Positions 45,720-57,298 of a stretch of 64,000 nt of DNA are shown here, in pieces (within the stretch, counting starts at the first letter, position 1; each line of letters opens with the position of its first letter). Below the pieces are notes generated by a model. That model saw nothing but the letters and a program-made list of their open reading frames with translations. It was not told the origin of the DNA and did not search any database. Location of the stretch: positions 19,783 to 83,782 of the forward strand of contig MQRK01224520.1 of the NCBI GenBank assembly GCA_001938485.1, in the 5' to 3' direction. This stretch comes from Girardia tigrina (taxonomy: Eukaryota > Platyhelminthes > Tricladida > Dugesiidae). The translations under genes and the position numbers were made by a program.

Positions 45720-46140
45720 CCTTTTGAATATCGTTCCATGTGGTCCTCGCATCCTATAAAGCACTAGACTTTTTAGGAGGCCTAAGACGCTTATGGCTTC
45801 AAAAAGCAATCCCCAAACTGGAGATTGACATGCCTAAGCTCCGCCGGCGAACCGGTTTCGCAGCACCACTCATAACGATTAGAAATCAAAAATCATTGCG
45901 ATGCAATCGACCACTCGACTGCAGGGTCACAACTCCCCACAGTCATGACACTCAGTTTAGGTAAGCTATAGCCTTGTAAGGGGATTGCAAGCCCACTGGT
46001 ACTACAATATTCTGTCGACACAGATATAGGCTAGCTTCAGACACTTGAGCCTAGAGACGGAATCGAATCCATTCTAGTTTCCAAGGGATATTACGTGGAA
46101 GTATGTCTGTCTTGCTCGCACAGGGAACCCTGTATATGTA
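45720..46140. other. GC-richer patch with short palindromes
   Basis: About 420 bases with near-balanced composition. It includes AGGAGGCCTAAG, CTCCGCCGGCGAACCGG and GGAATCGAATCC, the last resembling a tRNA T-arm (B box). No full tRNA fold could be drawn. Could be a SINE or the edge of an unknown element. Confidence 0.3.
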
Positions 46141-46369
46141 ATACATTCTCTTTTTCATTATTTATTAAATTAAAGTGTTTTCATATTTATGGTGTTTCGG
46201 TCAAACGACCGATAATGCAAAAACTGTTAAAAAACTTTTTAATAAATGATTTATTAATTAAATTAAACAAATAGTGGAAGAGAACACAATTTCAAATGTT
46301 AATGTTTTTGAATAAAAATTATGAACGTTTTTTTATATATTTTCAACCAATATTGAATATTATTCGTCA

Positions 46370-46740
46370 CTCGGATGTTTTTACCCGATTACGATATTGA
46401 CGGAAACCGCACTGTGCGGCAACGGTCCCAATCGGTCGGATTACGTGCGCCATCGCCTCGCACAATTTGGCGACGCATGATGGATCCCCAAAATCTCACT
46501 GGTCACACACTCGGGCCGTGTTTCAACGAACGGATCGGTATCGGCGTTCACAGAAGCGGAACCGCCGCGAGCAGATCGCGGGACTGCCATCCCATGACAT
46601 ATCGACCGATGATCACCGGATCCGATCGGCAACCCGACGCCGTCGAACCGACGCGGCGATCTAACCGGGTACCAAGTCCCGGCACATGTAAGATGCACAT
46701 GTCGCCACTCGGTCCGGCTGCCGGCACCACAATATTAAAT
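46370..46740. other. Sharp GC-rich island of unknown origin
   Basis: Roughly 60% G+C over 365 bases inside DNA with about 20-25%, with abrupt edges at about 46375 and 46735. CpG is frequent (CGATCGG, GACGCGGCG, CCGGATCCGATCGG). Several frames are open on both strands simply because stops are rare in such composition. No known protein, rRNA or tRNA is recognised. It may be a foreign insert, a satellite unit or a compositionally distinct part of a transposon. Confidence 0.5.
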
Positions 46741-46939
46741 TGAGAATTTTTAAGATTAAATTGAGAATTCGAATTGTTGTATTAATATTTTTTCTGAATA
46801 CATTTAATACCATTTTGTGCAAATTTAAGCTTTATTATAAAATTTGGCAAAGTTAACATGACATCAAATAACTTTAAGGATTTAATTTCAAATTAATTGT
46901 TGTACAAAAAATAATACATCAATCTATTTATAATTTTAG

Positions 46940-48600
46940 AGACAATTGCTAATATGCCAGTCAAACATTCTCTAGAAAGATCAGCAAGACGGAAACTTTC
47001 TGATGGAGAGAATGTTAATTTTCGAACTTTCGCCGATATTCACACCTCTGTTGTCTTTTGAAAATGAGTCTATACTTGTCCATTGTTAGGAGTCTTAGGA
47101 AATAGTTTAAAAATTTTTGAAATAATAATTGAATTCAAAGTATCATTTTAAAATAAAAAAAACAAATCAAGAACTAAATAAAGTTATGTTAACTATGATA
47201 AATTTTCGTAAATTTAATTAAAGAAAATTTATTAATCGTCAGAAATAAAAAAATTTAAATTTAAATTTTAATTTAAAAAATTTTTAATTAATAATATATT
47301 TATTTTTATTATACCGGTTTGAGATTTGTGAAATAAATAGTTCCTCAACATTAAAAAAAATAAAAGAATTTAATTTTGATTAAATTTGTTTAAATAAAAT
47401 GTATTAGACATTTTTTGTAGATAAATAAAACTTGAAAAACTGATGTCAGCTTTTAATATTGATAACGCGGAAGATGTTCCAAAAATCTCTAAAATCTATG
47501 ATACACAGTCACAAGATCAGCGTCGAATGATTGTATTCAGCAACAACCAACTCAAGACCATTGCTGAACAATAATCTTATTTCCAAATGGATGGCACTTT
47601 CAAGATAGTGCCAAAGGTATACAACAATTTTCTTAAGAGCCATGGCCAATTATATACCATTCATGCAAAATTCGGCGAAATATATGTTCCCGGTGTTTTA
47701 TACATTGATGGCGAAAAAAGCATCATTTGATTATGTCCGATTATTTGATATAATTGAAGATGAAATCAATTTTAATCTTCAAAAGGTAACATGGAGCAGT
47801 CAGTAGTTTCTGCTCTTTTAACAAAATATCCAAATTAATTGATTAATGTATATTTTTTCATCAAAGTTAATAGCATGTCTATTAAGTATTCTGATATGTC
47901 ACACATATCATTTAGAAAAATACTTCACCAAGTTACTTGTTTTGCATTCGTACCAATAGAGGATATTACAACTGCATTTGATGAGCTTCAAACAGGGCTT
48001 CTGTTGCAGATCTAGAAAGCTTTATGGGCTATTTTGAAAGTAGTTTTATTGGCAGAAGATTAGGTGGACAAAGAAGCTTACCAAGACATCGCATTTGTCA
48101 ATGGAACCAATACGACAATGCTATGAATAATCTTAATAAAATTAACAGCAGTGTTGAAGGTTGGTATCATGCCTTATCACGAATTTCAAACTGTGATCAC
48201 CTAAATTTTGAAGGTTTTTGGAAGTAATTAATATGGCATTAATATGTAAAATTCAAGAGTAAAGATTATCCAGGAAAATACTGGTATTGCACCAAATCCA
48301 TGAAGAAATAATTACTTTCAATTAAATGAAAGGACAAGAAGAATTGACTCCACATATAATTCAGTCAAACTATTTCAATATTTATCAAATCTTAGTTTAA
48401 TATTTCAATTCTAAAAATAAAGTTTAGTTATTTATTATGTTATTTTTAATTTATATGTAATATCTTACATTAATATCAATTATGCAAACTTTTACAATAT
48501 GTTCAAGTGTTCCAAATTTTGTTGTGAGAAATTTTAAAGTGCCAAGTTTTACAATATATTCGTCTGTGCCAAGTTGTCCCTTTGCCATTTTGATTTTTGT
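46940..48600 (+). mobile_element. MULE-3 transposase relic
   Basis: Plus-strand blocks: SKIYDTQSQDQRRMIVFSNN (47490-47550), SYFQMDGTFKIVPKVYNNF with GQLYTIHAKFG (47578-47680; DGTF holds the first catalytic Asp), ISFRKILHQVTCFAFVPIED (near 47910), and NQYDNAMNNLNKINSSVEGW then YHALSRISN (48105-48190), the N..VEGWH-type motif. Stops and frameshifts are frequent and the zone of the second acid is unrecognisable. The right flank (48485-48600) has an iterated GTGCCAAGTT-type motif comparable in position to the arrays next to MULE-1 and MULE-2. Confidence 0.75.
48485..48600. repeat. Iterated GTGCCAAGTT motif at the MULE-3 right end
   Basis: GTGTTCCAAATTTTG, AGTGCCAAGTTTTACAATAT and CTGTGCCAAGTTGTCC occur in succession, with ACAATAT also repeated. 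Interpreted as subterminal repeats of the MULE-3 end. Confidence 0.4.
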
Positions 48601-48604
48601 CCAT

Positions 48605-49145
48605 TAAGCAGGTAATCATTTAGAGGTAGTGTCTGCCTCACAAAAGAACAACCTTAAAGCGGTGCGCAAACCTCTTGCTGCAGATTATTTCTGAAATGGA
48701 ACCCATCGCCCGATTCCATTTAACCTCTAACCTTAAAGGACTGGTAGGACATATTTCAGTATCCATTTTATAGAGAATAATTAAAACAATTTTAAAAATA
48801 CCTATTAAGAACACCAACATGTGTTTTCGAACTTTTATTTTCAATACAATTAGAATTGTCTTTTGTACAACTCTCAGCAAAACTTTCGTAATTCGACATC
48901 GTCCTAAATTGATAACTTTTAGTTAATGTTTTTTAATAAACAATTATTCGAACAAATTTTTCATTATTTTCAGATTTTATTTTTAAAGTTCAAATTTTGT
49001 AATTTTAGTAATAATTTTATTTACATATTAATTTTATTTAAAAAATGATTTTATAGAAAGAAAGAACATTTATTTAATTTAAAACTTAGGTAAAACTATT
49101 TACGTTATTTAAATTTTAATATGAAAATTTGAAACGATTTAATAT
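48605..49145 (-). mobile_element. LTR-retroelement fossil: leader and gag-like start, copy on minus strand
   Basis: Read on the minus strand, from 49145 an AT-rich leader matches the leader of the 42099 element almost throughout (GTTCGAATAATTG, AAAATAAAATCTGAAA). It is followed at 48899 by MSNYESFAESCTKDNSN and SKTHVGVLN, sister to MSNSENLTESCPKDDSN and SKTHIGVLN at 42518. Only the leader and the first gag-like part remain. Its outer end lies where the mariner relic begins. Confidence 0.6.
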
Positions 49146-49179
49146 TTTTAAAGTTTTTAAATATCATATGTTGTACATT

Positions 49180-49922
49180 AAAATGCAAATTATACTCGAA
49201 TATTATACCCCTAACCCTAACCCTATTTATCGTGAACATCTAAAATATCATATCAAAACAGGCTGGAATGCTGTTCAGCAAATCTTAACCTCTGATGAGC
49301 ATGGAGATAATTTTTTGAAGAATATTATCACTGAGGATGAAACACTACTGTCATTGTATTTTTCAGAGCCTAAAAGAGAATCAACTGAATTAAAATTTCC
49401 GGGTGAATCTGTTTCCAAGGAGCTCCGATCTGGCATATCCCATCGGAAATCCGTCATGCTGAGCATTTTCTGGGATTGCACTGATGTCTTCTTAGTCAAT
49501 ATTTCTGGAAAAGCTGTTCACATAAACTCCACGTACTATAGTGACCTTATTCAGAAGTGCAGACGTGCTCGACGAAAACTGCGTGACTATCCACTGTGGC
49601 TATTACAAAATAATGCTCCTATTCACAAAAGTGCTGAAACAATGGAAACAATTTCGAAAGTGGATTTGTGTTACTGGATAACCCTCCATACCATCCGGAT
49701 CTCGCACCGAGTGATTTTTACCTATTTAGTAACAGGAAAAGACATTTGAGAGGCAAAAAGTTTGAAAATGCTGATATTCTGTGTCAGTGCGTGGAGGATT
49801 TGATGAAGGAGCAGCTACCAATTTTCAACAAAAATGCTTTCTTGGAACTTGTTGATCGTTGGAAGAAGTGTTTAGCTCATGAAGGGTCTTCAGTTGAGAA
49901 AAAAGTACCTTTATATGATTAG
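49180..49922 (+). mobile_element. mariner transposase relic, N-terminus missing
   Basis: The plus strand encodes the catalytic part of a mariner transposase: ILTSDEHGDNFLKNIITEDE (first Asp of the triad in TEDE), KSVMLSIFWDCTDVFLVNIS, INSTYYSDLIQKCRRARRKL, WLLQNNAPIHKS (usually QDNA, so the second Asp is Asn), and in a shifted frame NPPYHPDLAPSDFYLFSNRK with RHLRGKKFENAD (third Asp in LAPSDF). The first 110-130 residues with the DNA-binding helices are missing, and one frameshift lies near 49670. Inactive. Terminal repeats were not found. Confidence 0.85.
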
Positions 49923-51425
49923 AGTTCCTGTGTTGTAATATGAGGTTCCTGTTTTTTTGCTTTCTTCCTTATTCCTGGTACTTATTGGGCACACAAATAT
50001 ATATATATATATATATACATATGAAATTTATGTTTTTTTGTTTATCTGAACCATTATTTACTATTGTCGACCTACTGTAGATATTATGAATTGAAATTTA
50101 ATTACGTGACAAAAATATTGTGATCCTGTTTTGTTGATTAAATTATTTTGTGTGCAAAATTTGGGCAGAATAAATCTTTTTGTCGTCATGTCTTCGGATT
50201 GATTCCATTATTGACTAAAGAGGAACATATTTTCAAATGGAAATTGCTTCTTTAGGCCCAGGAGATTTCGCATCCAATTCAAACGAAACCATATAAAAGC
50301 GACAGGCAAGCGATAAAATGTTTTCAGAGATTGTTATTCGAATCTAATCATTATTCATGTTTAAATTTGAGGATTAGTTTGAATTAAAGTGATTAGTTCC
50401 AATTTTGAATCTGAATCTATGTGTCTGACAATCCTCAGAAATTCCCGTATAAAGGCACGAAAAATGCTGCATAAGAGAATGTTATTTATTTCACGATACC
50501 GATTTGTCTGATGAATTGATGAAACTTTGTCAACATGAAAGTTTTTAATCCCTGCACGGTCACCTAGAGACCACTGGAAGTCTGCAAACCAGTTTAAACC
50601 TCATATATCTTGGTAAAACCGATTCGAAAAGAACAACATCTTTATTGACGACAAAAATTGAGCCATAAAACTACTGTTTGAAACAGAAACCAAAACCCAT
50701 CAGTAAATTATTATGTTATTTGATTGGATTATAATCCTACCCCAACCTTTTTTGAGCAATAGACTATTTGGCTTAACCCTCAATTAATCAAGCCATCAGT
50801 CGACGATGTTTTTTCTTCATCAATCATTGTAATTTTAAAAAGTCACAATATTCAAAACGTAGTTTAATTATGTATATCGTAACACAATGTTCCTTCGAAG
50901 GTGTGCACTAGCATATAAATTTTAAAAAGTTCGTGTATTTAAAAATGTGCATGTGCGCATGAAAACGAGCCCAGGCACTCGATCAAAAAATTGGAGAACA
51001 TTGTTGGACATTGATGGACTTGTAGATAATACTGTCAAAAAACCAAAAAATAGGATTAGAGATATACAACTGGATATAACTGTTAGAATCAAATTATTTC
51101 TTCAAAACATGTTCTTATTTTATTTTGTGTGTAAAAAAGATTGTAAATAGTACATACGATTGATATGATAAAAAACACTGGACGGATGATTAACTTAAAA
51201 TTAAGTATCAAGGAAAATTGAAATTAATATTATAATTGTTTAAAAGAATAAAAAATTTTAAAGTTTTCATAATCTGTGTTTATTTTAGTAAAAATTGATT
51301 TATCAAATTATGAACCAGTGGTCTTATAAGTTCTACAAGATATGTTCTACAATACATACCAGTTTCTAGGAATAGAATGCAAAAGATGAAATGAGTGAAA
51401 AGTCATTATTTTTAAAGACATTACA
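49923..51425. other. AT-rich stretch with a short (TA)n run
   Basis: (TA)n at about 49998-50020. A frame at 50947-51150 (SPGTRSKNWRTLLDIDGLVD) has no recognisable family. Nothing else is supported. Confidence 0.35.
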
Positions 51426-51429
51426 CAAT

Positions 51430-51975
51430 AATGGAAGAAAAATCTAAATTTTTCACATATTTCGGATCAAGTAATACGAACAAAATTAGACAATGTCCTA
51501 GAGATTTATGATGAATGTGTCAAGAGGAGAACATATATTTAACTGAATGAAGTTTTTGTTAACACCAAAGTAAATGACGTATGTTTATCAACTGAAGACA
51601 AACTGTACCACCTACAAGTTAAAATCAAAGAAAAAGTTGGATAGTCAGTAAGTAAAGTTACTTTTAAGTAAACGATTCACCCATCAAAGAGGCAAAAATT
51701 GATCACTGGATTAAATTAACCATCAAAATTAAAATGTGATGAACTTGTACCATATAATAATGGCGCTGTATATGAAAACGGTAAACATGAATATGAAATC
51801 ACATAAACGTTGCAAACCACATGGTCATATCCACAAGCATATCAACAAATAAAGCTGCTAACATATTTAAAAAATTATCACGTGATAGTATTGACATTTT
51901 AAGTCCAAGTTAAACAGCAATTTACAAACCAACATTCAAAAAGGCTGCAAAATGAAAGAGAAATTGATATTTATG
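51430..51975 (+). mobile_element. Unclassified transposase-like relic (CHHH family), copy 2
   Basis: A diverged second copy of the element at 34700. It reads KLDNVLEIYDECVKRRTYI, VFVNTKVNDVCLSTEDKLYH (copy 1: LFDITKVNDN), KVTFK.TIHPSKRQKL (copy 1: KTVKVHPSKAGRK), and in another frame NKAANIFKKLSRDSIDILSP then TAIYKPTFKKAAK (copy 1: SA.VCKNLSECGINV..YRTTMSEGKK). Only the N-terminal third is present; many stops. It lies directly before a Tigger relic. Confidence 0.5.
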
Positions 51976-52049
51976 AAACATTAGCCCTTACATTTCGATG
52001 ACAATAGCCAGTGATTGCGAAGTAGAGAATAAAAGCACGTGTGTCAGCT

Positions 52050-53690
52050 AATTTTTTTGTCGATAAACTTTCTTTAAATTGTGTCTATACAATGGCCTTA
52101 AAACAACGAACAAGAGTGGAATTGAAATTAGCTGATAAAGTGAAGGTTAATAGAAATAGCAAGAAAACCACTGTGCGAGCTTTAGCGACTCAGTTTGGCG
52201 TTGGAAAAATTCAGATATCGGAGATCCTGAAACGCAAATAGGTAATAAAATGAAACACTAAACTGTAATTATTGGAAATAAACTAGTCAATTTTTATTGG
52301 TGTATGCTGTATACAGAAAGTTCTTGATGGATATGGAAACAACATGAACACTGAAAGTATTCGTAAAAAACAAAAGACTGAATGTCAGCAGTTAAATGAC
52401 TTGATTTGGCAGTGGTTTTGCAGTTGTCGAGAGAAATTTTTACCTATTTCTGGTCCTATGGTACAGGAAAAAGCACTAAAATTTTCTCTGCAGCTTGGGA
52501 CATTCAATATTAAAGCCTCGTCGAGATGGCTGGAGTAATTAAGAAGACTCATAATATTCGCTGTTTTGCTGTTACTGGAGAAAGTGGTGATGTTGATATG
52601 GCTGAAGTAAAAGATTGGAGTCAGCGTCTTAAATATTTATGTTAAGAATATGCGCCAGAAAATATTCTGAAAGCTCATGACACTGGTCTTTTTTATCGGA
52701 TACTGCCTAACAAAACATTGACAGTCAAGGGCGAGAGGTTCCACTGAGGGATTTAATTCATTGTCGAAAAGCCTGTACTATTAATAGATTAATTCTTTTC
52801 AATATTTACTCTTTCAGGTAAAATAGCTAAAGAGACTCAGCATACCTTTGACTGTGAGCATGACTGGTGAGAAGTTCAAGCCACTAGTTATCGGTAAGTC
52901 AAAGACTCCACGCTGCTTTAAGAAAGTGCAAAAAACTTCCCGTTGATTACCATGCCAACCAACGATCATGGATGACTTCGTCAATATTCCTTGATTACTT
53001 GGTGAATCTACTCATAATGATGAAAAAATGCAATGATGACAATGCTCCTTGTCATCCTCTTGACTTACCACACATGTCAAATGTGGATGTAAAGTTTTTA
53101 CCTGCCAATACGACATCAAAACTCTAGCCTTGTGATCTTGGAATCGAACGCATGATGAAATCGCATTACAGAAAGCAGCTCCTCCGTTCAATTATTGCAC
53201 GAATGGAAACCGCTTCAAAAGCCTCTGAAATTGTCAATACTATAAATGTACTGGATGTCATTACTTGGCTTGATTATGCGTGGAATATGGTGAGTACAGA
53301 AACAATCAAAAAATGCTTCGCAAAAGCAGGATTCATGAAATGGAATGCAGAAGACAGCATGAGTAAAAATGAAGATTTTGACACTGATTTTCAAAATCTT
53401 CTGCAAGCTTTAGCAGCTGATGTTTCAGTCAATGAATATCTGTCGTCATCGGATGAAAACTTAGCAACCGATAACACAACCTCTTTTGAATGGGAAAATG
53501 ACCTTACTATTAATCAGACAGAGACAGCTGCAGATGAGTCAGATGAGGAAGAGCCACCAGTTTTGGACGGTTTGTCACTATCAGCCAAGAAAATCATTCA
53601 ATTTTCTGTTCGTCTGCAGCAACTCGCACTTAGCTTGCGTAGTATTGGTGAAGAAAGAGTGGAAATCTTTAAAATAATATAAACAAACTG
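52050..53690 (+). mobile_element. Tigger/pogo-type transposase relic
   Basis: Starts with a CENP-B-like helix-turn-helix from ATG 52092 (RTRVELKLADKVKVNRNSKK, RALATQFGVGKIQISEILKR), then NDLIWQWFCSCREKFLPISG and ALKFSLQLGTFNIKASSRWL, the second DNA-binding helix bundle. Catalytic-region pieces follow: HDTGLFYRILPN, then NCDNAPCHPLDLP-type sequence (near 53030, DNAPCHP) and a C-terminal stretch INVLDVITWLDYAWNMVSTE, IKKCFAKAGFMKWN and an acidic tail (DESDEEEPPVLDG). Stops and frameshifts break the middle at many points, while the C-terminal 176 codons are open from 53152. Terminal repeats were not identified. Confidence 0.8.
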
Positions 53691-54355
53691 TTTTTTGAAA
53701 GTTCAGAATGAAGATTTTAAAAGTTAAAGTGCGTATTAACCACCTACAAAGATTTTGAAAAATTATATCATACGTTGTCATGTATTAACAATAGGTAGCT
53801 GTGTCAAAGTCACTACAACCCTTAAGCCACGCAAATAACAATTGTATAAAAAACTGATCACTGAGATCATCGAGTGGAGAAAGAAAAAGAAAGAAAAAGA
53901 ATAAAGTTAAAATTTGGAACTTTTGAGGAAGATCTAAAAATTAAAATATTCGGAAAATTTAGAATTATTGTCTAATATATAATTACATATTTTCAATTAA
54001 TATATTTTCTATATATATTTAAAATCACATAGGAGTAAGCTAATTTCGTTTCTCCTTTCTACCCAAACTATAAATTCTAATAACTAAGGTTAAGTTATTT
54101 CCAAAATGTGTAAATATTTTGATCTTCAAATAATATTTTATTAAAAGAACTTCATGATTTTTGATTTTTCGTTTTTATTTAAATAATCACCTAGATACCT
54201 CAACATATTTATAGTAAAAGATATTTATCATTATATTCAAATTGGAAAATGTTTTCTATAATTTAAAGAAGCGTACAAAGTAGAATTGTAAAAACTATCA
54301 ATATTTAAACCGATATATTAATAAATTATTTTCCGAAAATATTTTTTGAATACTC
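53691..54355. other. AT-rich stretch, nothing recognised
   Basis: Includes a short AAAG-rich run at 53880-53900. Confidence 0.4.
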
Positions 54356-54359
54356 TAAA

Positions 54360-54621
54360 TTTTGACCCGAGTTATTATGAAGGTACTACTTGTGAAATTA
54401 TGGCGAAAGACAATTTGTCGATTTTGACTTATATCGCATTGTTCAATTACGGGTACAAGTGCTTGGAAATATGGGTAATTTTATTTTAGTTTCAGAACAA
54501 ATAAGATAATCTTTTATCATTTCAGATAATCAATCTCGATCGATAGTAAACATTAACCGGATGCTGCTGAATAATTTTTCGAGGCAAGTGGTCCTAAGTT
54601 AGAAGGGGATCCTGACCCGGT
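54360..54621 (+). other. Two exon-like segments around a possible 51-base intron
   Basis: The first segment is open as FDPSYYEGTTCEIMAKDNLS and ILTYIALFNYGYKCLEIW, ending at GTAATT (54475). A second AG-preceded segment starts at 54526 after TTATCATTTCAG and ends before GTAAAT at 54622, with PDAAE and ASGPKLEGDPDP in one frame. Joining the two does not give one long frame, and no family is recognised. Composition is less AT-rich than the flanks, which is the main reason to list it. Confidence 0.2.
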
Positions 54622-54929
54622 AAATAAATTATTAATTATTATTATAATAATTTATTATTTATATGTAACAGTAGTTGCATTTGTAGGAAATGCAGCGAGT
54701 AGATTCAAATCGCACAGTTTTATTTATTTCTATGAAGATATTTAATCCAATCGCGTAGTTGATAAATAAATTTTGGTTTGATTATGTAATTTTATTATTC
54801 CAAAATAACTTAACTGTATATATTATAATATATTATGAGATAGGATAATGAAAACATAAATGCATCTCGAAATATTATGCCTTTCTGTTTCTATTTATTT
54901 TGTAAAAAGTAATTTTAAAATAGTATGTA

Positions 54930-56657
54930 CAGGGTGTCCCACAGGGTATGCCTTCGCTAATTTTGATGTTAAATTGAAGTTTAGGGTATATATATTGTAT
55001 ATTGACTAATAAAAAAAATTTTAAAAATCTAGCATCATAAAAGATTATGCAATAGTTTTTCAAAAAAAATTGGAAAAACAAGTTAAATAATGACTCATTT
55101 TATAGATTATCCAATTTTAAACAACTTTTTTGAAGTAAACATATGTACTAAAATGAACAGTAACAAAGTTATTCAATAAATTATATTTAAAGATATTTAA
55201 ATTAATTTCATCGATTAAAACAATAAATCGATCAATTTGTAATTACATTTTGATCCCTAGAATCCATTTTGTTTATTTAGAGTGTGTTTTAGTTTCGAAC
55301 AGCTTTATTTTTATTCAGCGAAAATGAACCGATCATAAGAGGTTAAATAATTCAAGAAAAAGTTTGAAAATCACCATAATATAGATCCAAAGACAATTAA
55401 AAGGTTAGTAAAAGCGTTTAAAATGAATTAAACTATTTTTATCATTATTTAAGAGTATTTGACAAATTTATGACTACTGGTAGCTTAATGGACGATAAAG
55501 AAGGGATGCAAACGAAGAAAAGTACGGTTATCGTCGAAGAAAATGTTAAGAAAGTTGAGGAATTGATCAGGCAAAGCTCTTTAATATCGATTAGAATGGC
55601 AAGCAAGTAACTGGACATCAATAAATCATCGGTGCAAAGAATTATCAAGAAGGAATTGTCGTTATTTCCATACAAGATTCAAACCAATAAAACCATAAAT
55701 CAACTTTCCGGTGAAAGACGTTTGGAATTTACAAATCAAATGTTGATAATGGTACAAAATAACAATATTGATTTCAGAAAGATTTTGTTTTCAGCTGAAG
55801 CGCACTTTCAAATGGAAGGATACGTTAATAAGCAAAATTGTAGAATTTTGGGATCAGAAAATCCACCTTATTCCATTATAAAACCCTTGCATCCGAAAAG
55901 ATTAACTGTTTGGTGTGCTATATCTTCAGAAATACTTATTGGACCGGTTATCTTTTCTGAAAATATTAAGTCAACGGTTTATTCAAACATTATTCAAGAA
56001 CAAGTACCTTATTTATATGGTTTGGGAAAAATAAGCGACTTTTATTTCATGCAAGATGGTGCTAGACCGCATAGAATCTGCGAAGTATTCGATTATCTTT
56101 CAGAAAATTTCGACAGTAGAATAATTGATATTGGATTCAGAGAAATTTACTGGTAAAGGAATGTGTTGACCTCCTTATTCACCTGATCTGAATCCATGCG
56201 ATTATTTTCTTTGGGGATAAAGGATGGTATTTATAGAACTCCAGTGGTTCATTTGGAAGATTTCAAAAATCGAATTGAAGCCAGAATTCGAGAGATCACT
56301 CCTGAAATGTTAAAGAGTTGTAAATAACTCTCTTAATTACAACGAAATGTAATTCTTTAAGAAGGATCTAACTTTGAACATCTATTTTATTAATAAATAT
56401 TGTTTTTATTGAATAACTTTGTTACTGTTCATTTTAGTGCATATGTTTACTTCAAAAAAGTTTTTTAAAATTCAATAATCTATAAAATGAGTCATTATTT
56501 AACTTGTGTTTCCTAAATTTTTTGAAAACTTTATTACGTAATTTGCTATATGATGCTAGATTTTTAAAACTTTTTTATTAGTCAATATACAATATATGGA
56601 CCATAAAATTCAATTTAACATCAAAATTAGCGAAGGCATACCCTGTGGGACACCCTG
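54930..56657 (+). mobile_element. Tc/mariner superfamily transposon with intact long inverted repeats
   Basis: Flanked by TA (54928-54929 and 56658-56659). The left end CAGGGTGTCCCACAGGGTAT is exactly mirrored at the right end, and the inverted repeats run for roughly 250 bases with modest divergence. Both ends and a complete interior are present, 1,728 bases in all. A solo piece of the same end lies at 57186-57245. The good preservation of both ends suggests a younger insertion than most elements here. Confidence 0.9.
55324..56337 (+). pseudogene. Transposase of the 54930-56657 element, disrupted
   Basis: Coding-like sequence begins near ATG 55324. The first part is interrupted by several stops; from 55632 a 174-codon frame is open. 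It shows KKSTVIVEENVKKVEELIRQ, ASKxLDINKSSVQRIIKKEL (helix-turn-helix), FSAEAHFQMEGYVNKQNCRI, TVWCAISSEILIGPVIF, FYFMQDGARPH, and after a stop PPYSPDLNPCDYFLWG. The triad is changed: related transposases read DEAHF where this has AEAHF, whereas the Asp of QDGA and of SPDLNPCDYF remain. Not functional. Confidence 0.8.
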
Positions 56658-56659
56658 TA

Positions 56660-57185
56660 TGTTTCAAAAAAATGAGTTCATTTTTTGTGGAATTTTTTAA
56701 TAAAAAATTAGTCTTTTATAATGTTTAAAAAATTAATTAAAATAAAAAACTCAATAATGGGAATGGCATTCCCAATTTATTATTATTATGATTGGATAAA
56801 TAGAAATAGAAATAGAAATTAACTAAGTTCAAAATGGATTTCGAAATGAAAATTCATTTACTTACAATAAAAAATCAAAAACTGGAATATCATTCCCAAA
56901 AACACGTATATATTTCAATAATTATGAAAATAAATTCCAATTATTTTATGTTTTAAAAACTTTTTGTATAAATAAAACTTCTAATTTGATTTTTTTAAAA
57001 TTTCAAAAATATTAGGAATAGATATAAAAGTTTTAAAGAGAAATAAATTGATTAGTCAGTTTGATAAATTGAATTTAAAAGAATCTACCGGTAAACATGA
57101 AGGACGTGTTTCGATCTGTGGGACGAGTTAGCCTATGAGAAGTGCGGGCACAATGTTAAAACTTATATTATGGTCTATATTAAAT
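56660..57185. other. AT-rich stretch, nothing recognised
   Basis: Apart from a slightly GC-richer 70 bases at 57085-57155, nothing stands out. Confidence 0.4.
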
Positions 57186-57245
57186 TAGGGTCTATATATT
57201 GTATATTGACTAATAAAAAGTTTTAAAAATCTAGCATCTAGTAAT
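57186..57245 (+). repeat. Fragment of the Tc/mariner inverted repeat
   Basis: GTCTATATATTGTATATTGACTAATAAAAAG (in two parts TATATTGTATATTGACTAAT and AAAAAGTTTT..CTAGCATC) matches the inner left repeat at 54980-55035. A second, truncated copy next to the full element. Confidence 0.65.
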
Positions 57246-57298
57246 AAAAATCGAATTTTTAAAAAAGGCGATCAATTTTAATGATAAAATTTTGTTGT

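Noticed and set aside
46020-46070. tRNA gene around GGAATCGAATCC
   Set aside because: No acceptor stem or anticodon arm could be paired; at most a decayed SINE promoter.
46375-46743. Overlapping long frames on both strands as genes
   Set aside because: Stops are rare in GC-rich DNA, so frames are open by composition; no domain is seen.
49208-49225. CCCTAACCCTAACCCT, a telomere-like run
   Set aside because: Fewer than three units, at the edge of a mariner relic; too short to be an interstitial telomere.
53215-53781. Minus-strand frames opposite the Tigger C-terminus
   Set aside because: Shadows of the plus-strand transposase frame.
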